DNA from: Prochilodus magdalenae
Taxonomy: Eukaryota; Chordata; Actinopteri; Characiformes; Prochilodontidae
Assembly (NCBI GenBank): GCA_024036415.1
Contig: JAMWET010000766.1
Span: 50,001-114,000, forward strand
Length of the DNA stretch: 64,000 nt
Direction of reading: 5' to 3'
Below are positions 58,736-64,000 of the stretch, in pieces. The number at the start of each line of letters is the position of its first letter. Position 1 is the first letter of the stretch. The notes under the pieces were generated by a model. It saw nothing but the letters and a program-made list of their open reading frames with translations. It ran no database searches and was not told the DNA's origin. A program made the position numbers and the translations under genes.

Positions 58736-59429
58736 CCAATCCCTGCTGACACTGAAAGATGGGAACTTAGATTATTTGGTCAATAATAATTAACTGAGTT
58801 TAAATTTTCTGCAAGTTATTGTTAAAATCAGTGACTTTCAGGCATCGTTGCCGATCTTCACAGATAGCAAGGGCCCCAGAACAATACCATACTGACTTTC
58901 TTTATAATTTCTTCGGACTATGCAGGCAAGGATGTTGCAACACACTGCACATACAGGAAAAACCACCCAGATCTATCAATGATTACCATCTGGTTCCTCT
59001 GTACGCTCTGCAGCCTCAGATAGCCAGCGCAATACACAGCTATAATGAAGCCTAACATACACAACCGCATTCCAGCACAACCGGGTCCTACCTCAGATTA
59101 CTCCTGTCTGAATACAGGCTAATAAATGTGTACATGAAGTCTTTTTGGTAATCTTGTTCAATTCTCTCTTAGAATTTTGAGTATGGGACCAGCCTCTGCT
59201 GCAGAACAAAGGCCAGGCCAATGCTCATCAGTAAACCTCCATCAAATTCTGATTAAAATTAAATATTTTTTTTCAGCTTTCAAAAGTAAACTGAAAGTTT
59301 AGCATCCGCACCTTCCACACCATTTCTCTGTTTCACTGATGTATGAGAACTATATTAAACCAAACCTAATAAAAAAACGACTTCATGGCTGTAAAGGAGA
59401 GAAGCAGATGAGACAGCGATGGCGCTTAC

Positions 59430-59742
59430 CAGTATGCACGAACATGTGTTTCACGTAGTTCTGTTTGGCAGTGAAGGTTTTACAGCAGAGAGTGCAGGCG
59501 TATGGTTTCTTCTCGCCCTGCTGTCCCACCCCTGCCGCCGCTTGCTGCTGGGCCCCAGACGGCGGGGGGACGCCGCTAAGGCCGCCGGGAAATGGCGGCA
59601 GGCTGTGGGGCGGCACGGCCACAAACTGGGGCTGCTGGCTGCCCATGGACTGGGGCAGGCTGAACAGGAAAGGCTTGTTCTCACTGGCCGACTGTGTGGC
59701 GAAAAGCGTGGGCAGATAGGTGTTGCCCGCAGTGCCCATAAC
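59430..59742 (-). CDS. zbtb20: zbtb20 internal coding exon (zinc finger 1)
   Basis: 313-nt exon between acceptor CTGCACAG and donor ACTG|GTAAGC, entering in phase 0 and leaving in phase 1. It encodes residues about 418-522 of the short isoform: [20 protein letters not shown], then a Pro/Gln/Gly-rich spacer and [20 protein letters not shown] with [10 protein letters not shown] (finger 1). Human ZBTB20 has the same exon content ([14 protein letters not shown]...YECTLCNKTF). The second Cys of the finger is followed by an extra Cys (Asn in human), which should not affect zinc binding. The upstream intron is only 241 bp. Confidence 0.96.
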
Positions 59743-59983
59743 CTGTGCAGAAGAAAGTTTAGATGTGTCCAGAATGAAAACCTACAGCTGCACTGATAAA
59801 AGCACGACTAACAAAATGAATATCTAGAAGGCATTGAATCTCAGCTTATGCAATTGAATCTCAACCATAAATGACTATAGATAGATGAATTAAGATCACC
59901 GTTATTCAATTATCATCATCATCATTAAGACTTCCATTATATTCATGTTTATTAATTCAGTAAAACAGGTATTTGAATAATAC

Positions 59984-61254
59984 CTGTGTGTTGCTGGTCA
60001 GGGTGAGCGGCATGCGCAGATTGCTGGCCAGTGTTTCTCCGGGTCGGATGTACAGCTGTCCACCGGGTATGGACGGTGGCCCGGCAGGGTTCAGAGGTGT
60101 CGGCTGGAGCATGGCCACTTCACTGCTGGCATTCTGTGGTTGTCCGTTATCCTCCACTGCCTCCTGGGTCTGTTCAGGGGACGAGTCGGTGACTTCGATC
60201 TGCACGGGCGTTCCTCCCTCACCTTGGGTTCCATTGTCACGGCCGAATCCGGACAAGTACTGCTGCTGCTCTACGGAGTCGGCTTCGGTGCCGATGGATG
60301 AACTGACGCCCGAGTCGAAGCTTTCACCTTTCGGCTCGCTGTCGGCACCCTCCGTCTGCTCGTTGTCTTCACGGCACTCGTCCAGCCCGTAGCAGCCGTA
60401 GTCGTCTCGCTGCTCCTGCTTGATGTGAACGTTGTCTCCGCTGCCTGTGTGGAGCCGGACGGGCCTTGGCTGCTTGCGGCAGTGCGTGCTCTCTGATGTC
60501 GAAGCCAGGAAACGCTCCATCTGCTGAGAACGCTCGTGGATGCGGGTGATCCAAGCTGGGTCCTGACCGCCTTCCTTCTGCTGCAGTGGGATGGCCGAAT
60601 CGTAGCCGCCAATGGTTGCCCCAGAGGTGGCAGCATAGTGCGAACGCTCGCCTCCTCGAGTGCCATTCTGCAACCCTAACCCAGTGCAGCTGGAGTAGAG
60701 CGAAGAATACACCCGATCTAGGCTTTGCTGGGATGTTGCTTGCATGTATCCCGATTCCGCATCACTGCTGGGGCCAGATGTGCCAGATTCGGGCGTCCCA
60801 CGGGGCGTATCCTGTCCCGAATCTCCGGGGACAACTGGGAAGCTTCCAGGAGCAGCGATTCCGACATTTTGCGAGACGATACGTGTGCATTCGTCTATGA
60901 CTGTCTTGATCTGCAGGATGCTTGCCGCGGTTAGAATCTGCAGCGCCTCTGATTGGGATACTCGGAGCACTCCGCTGTACATGAAGTCAATCAGCTTCTG
61001 GACGGACTGAACGGACACCACGGACGGGATCTCGATGTCGCTGTAGCCCAGCAGCAGCTTGTCCTGGAAGAAGGGGCTCCCAGCGGCCAGAACGCACCGG
61101 TGGGCTCGCAGCATGCTGCCATGGATCCGAACGGTCACGTCACAGAAGTGCCCGCGGTTTCGCTGCTCATTGAGGGTCTCAAGTACAGAATTGCTGAAGT
61201 TGTGAAGGTTGATGTTGTGAATGCGCTCGGTCATCCCCTTGCAACTGATGTCAC
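59984..61254 (-). CDS. zbtb20: zbtb20 large coding exon (BTB/POZ domain and central region)
   Basis: 1,271-nt exon from acceptor TTGCCGTCCAG to donor CACAG|GTATTA. It enters in phase 1 (GT completing a codon, then DISCKG), as in the long mammalian isoform. The Met at 61234-61232 ([13 protein letters not shown]) is the known start of the short isoform, giving 720 residues in total against 668 in human. BTB/POZ domain at about residues 10-125 ([40 protein letters not shown]), which mediates dimerisation and corepressor binding. The central region has [43 protein letters not shown], the SUMO-type motif IKQE (about residue 271) and [15 protein letters not shown]. It ends [13 protein letters not shown]. 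Nuclear repressor, intact throughout. Confidence 0.97.
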
Positions 61255-61894
61255 CTGGACGGCAAATGGACACATAGAAAATGCAAATATTGTTGAATAA
61301 GATGGATCCAGATTTGAATATATTTCAACTAGAAAAACCTGCTATTTAGCATTCAAACAGTATGCACGGTACACAAAGCAGCTAACCTTTCCCAAGAACA
61401 GTGCTTTTCTGAGCCGGATTTTCCCGGTTTCCCCTAAAATGATTCAAAGTTCCACCATTCTGATTGTGCCCGTGTTCTGGATTCAGTGCACTGGTATTAA
61501 GCAGGCATGGTAGACGCCATGGTTTGATTCAAGTTCAAGTTTCACGTTTATTTGTCATTTAAACAACGTCAGGACGTTTATCCATTAAAGCGCTTGTGGT
61601 GAGGCTCTGGTGGATCCTCTACAGCAGGGCAGCCTTAATATACATACTAACTAAACATATTAAAATAAAGAGACATATTAAATAAATACAATATAAACAA
61701 AATATACAAAAAAAAACAGAAAACACAGGAGGGGTCTGTAGAAATGATCTGATATGTATAAGGATGGTCTGAGAGAGTGGTGATATATGTATATGTATAA
61801 ATATAAATATTTAAATATATATGTCTGTTGTTTTGATTCAGTGATGTTGTCCATAGCGGTGATTTATTGATGATAATAATAAAAATAATAAAGC

Positions 61895-62530
61895 TTCAGA
61901 GTGCAGTGGTATTGGTGGTATTGGTGGTGTTGGTGGTATTGGAGGTGTTGGTAGTATTGGTGGTGTTAGTTGTATTAGTGGTACTGGTGGTATTGGAGGT
62001 ATTGTATTGGTGGTACTGGTGGTGTTGGTGGTATTGGTGGGGTTGGTGGTATTGGAGGTGTTGGTGGTATTGGAGGTGTTGGTGCTGGCGTATGTGGTTT
62101 TGGTGGTGTTGGTGGTATTGGAGGTGTTGGTGGTATTGGTGGTGTTGGTAGTATTGATGGTGTTGGTGGTATAGGTGGTACTGGAGGTGTTGGTGGCATT
62201 GGTGGTGTTGGTGGTATTGGTGGTGTTGGTGTTGGTGATGTTGGTGGTACTGGTGGTGTTGGTGTTATTGGTAGTGTTGGTGGTATTGGAGGTGTTGGTG
62301 GTATTGGAGGTGTTGGTGGTATTGGTGGTGTTGGTGTTATAGGTGGTGTTGGTGGTATTGGTGGTACTGGTGGTATTGGTGGTACTGGAGGTGTTGGTGG
62401 TATTGGTGGTATTGGTGGTACTGGTGGTATTGGTGGTACTGGTGGTGTTGGTGGTACTGGAGGTGTTGGTGGTACTGGTGGTGTTGGTGGTACTGGTGGT
62501 GTTGGTGGTATTGATGGTATTGGTACTCGG
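61895..62530 (+). repeat. GGT-rich 15-bp minisatellite
   Basis: About 40 copies of a 15-bp pattern GGTGTTGGTGGTATT, with GGAGGTGTT and GGTACTGGT variants. The plus strand is almost free of C. Val/Leu and Pro-rich frames on both strands are artefacts of the 15-bp period. Confidence 0.95.
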
Positions 62531-63907
62531 TTTGTTCTGGTCTGGATGCCACAGTACCTCCTGCCTGAGGGCAGTAATTTGAACAGGCCTTGTGCTGGGT
62601 GGCTACAGTCCAACCGGATCTTTTTAAAACAGGAGAACCTAAATTTCGAGAGTTGGTCACTGAATCGTCCAGCAGTAAGGGGACGCGACTTTTCGCCTTA
62701 AAATTTGCCTTAAAAGCTTAAAAATATGCATGTTTAACATTAAAATAGTAACTTTTAATCAAAGTAGCTACAGCTCCGAATTTTCACAGTTTATTACATC
62801 ATGGAAGATAAAATCACAGGTTACAATATTACAGTATATCTGATAGTAATGAGCCTAGATGGTTTGGTCTTCAGTTATACCTCCACATTTTATTTACTGG
62901 TACGAACACAGGTAATGTCACTGTATGATTTATAACAGGAGGAATGCTGTAAGCCCAGATGCTGTGCTGGTATAACCAGTGCTGGGGATGTGTGAACGGT
63001 ATCGGCAGATTTAGCCCCGGACAGTTTATGATTTGGATTTTGTACAGTCTCTGAAGGAGCTTCATTATACATGACTTGCTGAGACAAACAGCCATTTAAT
63101 GTAGCACTTAATTTGATTTATCTCATTTAAAAAGGCAACTGATTCGTTTAGGAATTTGAAAAAATACCAGTTTGGCTCAGAGCAAATACTGCTACTCCTA
63201 TTTTGGCTAATAGAAAGTTTTGTTCAGTGTAAGGTTTGGTAAAATTCAATTTCAATTAAAAAAAAAAATATCAAGCATGATATATGGTACTATGCAATAA
63301 TTTTACTGGTCCAGAGAATGACAATAGCTTCACCCGTGCTCCAGCAGTCAGCGATAGATGTAGATAGCCAGCTCCTCAGCTGTCATTTCTAGAGCTTATT
63401 TCAAAGCAGCCCTCTCTGTTTTAAATAAATGATGCCAAACAGCTTAAAACATTCAGGACATAGCTCCGAGTATGACGAGAGCGGCTGGGGTCATTCAGAG
63501 CTGAGAGCCTTTCCGCAGACAGGTGGCACTCTTGAGCCACTCTGAGCCAGCATCTAGTTTACTTTATGGTTGTTTGTGCAGGAGGCATGTGTTTCCATTC
63601 TGCATCAAAAATGAATTAAAACCAAAAATAAATCATCAGGCCACGATGCTATCATGAAAAATTCTCTCTTTCTTCTCTGGGATTATTTTCAGAAGCCTTC
63701 CGAAGGGGCCTGCGCCTAACGTGTACATGGAGGCCATCTGAGAAAATCCGAGCATGCAAACAAACACGGGCCACAAAATGTCTACTTTTGGACGCGCTTC
63801 TTCATCTTTTATCACGGCGCGGCTTTGAAACTGTTTGCAAGTCTTCGCCGAGAGAACACAAACACATTTGAAAATTGATATTAATTGCTGGAGACAGTGG
63901 TGACATC

Positions 63908-63909
<2 letters not shown>

Positions 63910-63974
<65 letters not shown>
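63910..63974. repeat. (CT)n microsatellite
   Basis: About 32 almost perfect CT units near the right edge, in the zbtb20 intron. Confidence 0.97.
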
Positions 63975-63977
<3 letters not shown>

Positions 63978-64000
63978 GTGAGAAAACTCATCTCACTGAG

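Larger units (their letters stand above)
52998..59429 (-). other. zbtb20: zbtb20 intron between zinc-finger exons (6.4 kb)
   Basis: Begins with GTAAGCGCC at 59,429 and ends with TTTCACGCAG at 52,998. It holds the dispersed repeat at 53,770-54,120, the palindromic element at 54,640-54,780, CT microsatellites (55,441-56,157) and the deleted Tc1-like element (57,930-58,735). No extra exon was found; the remaining stretches (54,800-55,430, 56,160-57,920, 58,740-59,380) show nothing recognised. Confidence 0.85.
61255..64000 (-). other. zbtb20: zbtb20 upstream intron (continues right of window)
   Basis: Intron before the BTB exon. Contains the GGT minisatellite (61,895-62,530) and a terminal CT microsatellite. 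Other parts (61,320-61,890 and 62,540-63,905) are AT-rich and show no exon, array or known element; TTCAAGTTTCACGTTTATTT at 61,537 resembles the end of a common fish repeat. Confidence 0.8.

Noticed and set aside
59957..59983. Extension of the zbtb20 BTB exon frame by nine residues to a stop
   Set aside because: Lies beyond a consensus GT donor (CACAG|GTATTA); the spliced product matches ZBTB20, the read-through does not.
61867..62613. Val/Leu (plus) and Pro/Ile/Pro (minus, collagen-like) frames
   Set aside because: 15-bp GGT-rich minisatellite; period divisible by three keeps all frames open.

Overview
This is nuclear DNA from a vertebrate, almost certainly a teleost fish. It has spliced GT-AG genes with vertebrate protein families, long introns, Tc1-like transposons, tRNA-derived SINEs, L2-like LINE tails and a very heavy load of microsatellites and minisatellites. 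No operon, phage, CRISPR or other prokaryotic feature is present. Several interspersed repeats look like families common in otophysan fishes (characins, catfishes), but I cannot name the species.

Two protein-coding genes are supported, both on the minus strand and in head-to-tail order. (1) utp14a, a nucleolar SSU-processome factor for 18S rRNA processing. Its first seven coding exons lie between 12,137 and 432 and the gene runs off the left edge. I rebuilt the exons from splice sites and codon phase; they give about 255 N-terminal residues in one continuous frame. (2) zbtb20, a BTB/zinc-finger transcriptional repressor. Its last three coding exons (61,254-59,984, 59,742-59,430 and 52,997-52,399) give an intact 720-residue short isoform counted from the internal Met. 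Earlier exons lie beyond the right edge. The stop codon is followed by what looks like a giant 3'UTR of about 16 kb, ending at a good poly(A) signal near 36,525.

Layout: 1-12,137 utp14a, with nearly every long intron holding its own tandem array (GA microsatellite; 39-bp CTCF-like minisatellite; 28-bp minisatellite; 21-bp AT-rich satellite on both sides of exons 3 and 4). 12,138-12,440 utp14a promoter. 12,480-27,200 intergenic repeat mosaic (MITE-like element, a Tc1 element split by a nested insertion, SINEs, a tetranucleotide block, a 22-bp array full of splice-donor-like motifs, L2-like LINE fragments, a second Tc1 copy with recognisable TIRs). 27,615-35,615 an 8-kb G-rich minisatellite (39-bp unit passing into a 50-bp derivative). 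35,616-36,480 unrecognised. 36,500-52,398 zbtb20 3'UTR, an island almost free of tandem repeats. 52,399-64,000 zbtb20 exons and introns, with CT microsatellites, a long palindromic element, a deleted Tc1-like element and a GGT-rich 15-bp minisatellite.

The genes do not form a pathway together. The window's distinctive content is its tandem-repeat architecture: arrays carrying regulatory-looking motifs (CTCF core, U1 splice donor), a decayed satellite in which utp14a exons are embedded, and the contrast between this landscape and the spared 3'UTR. Most long open frames outside the two genes are by-products of repeats whose unit length is a multiple of three.
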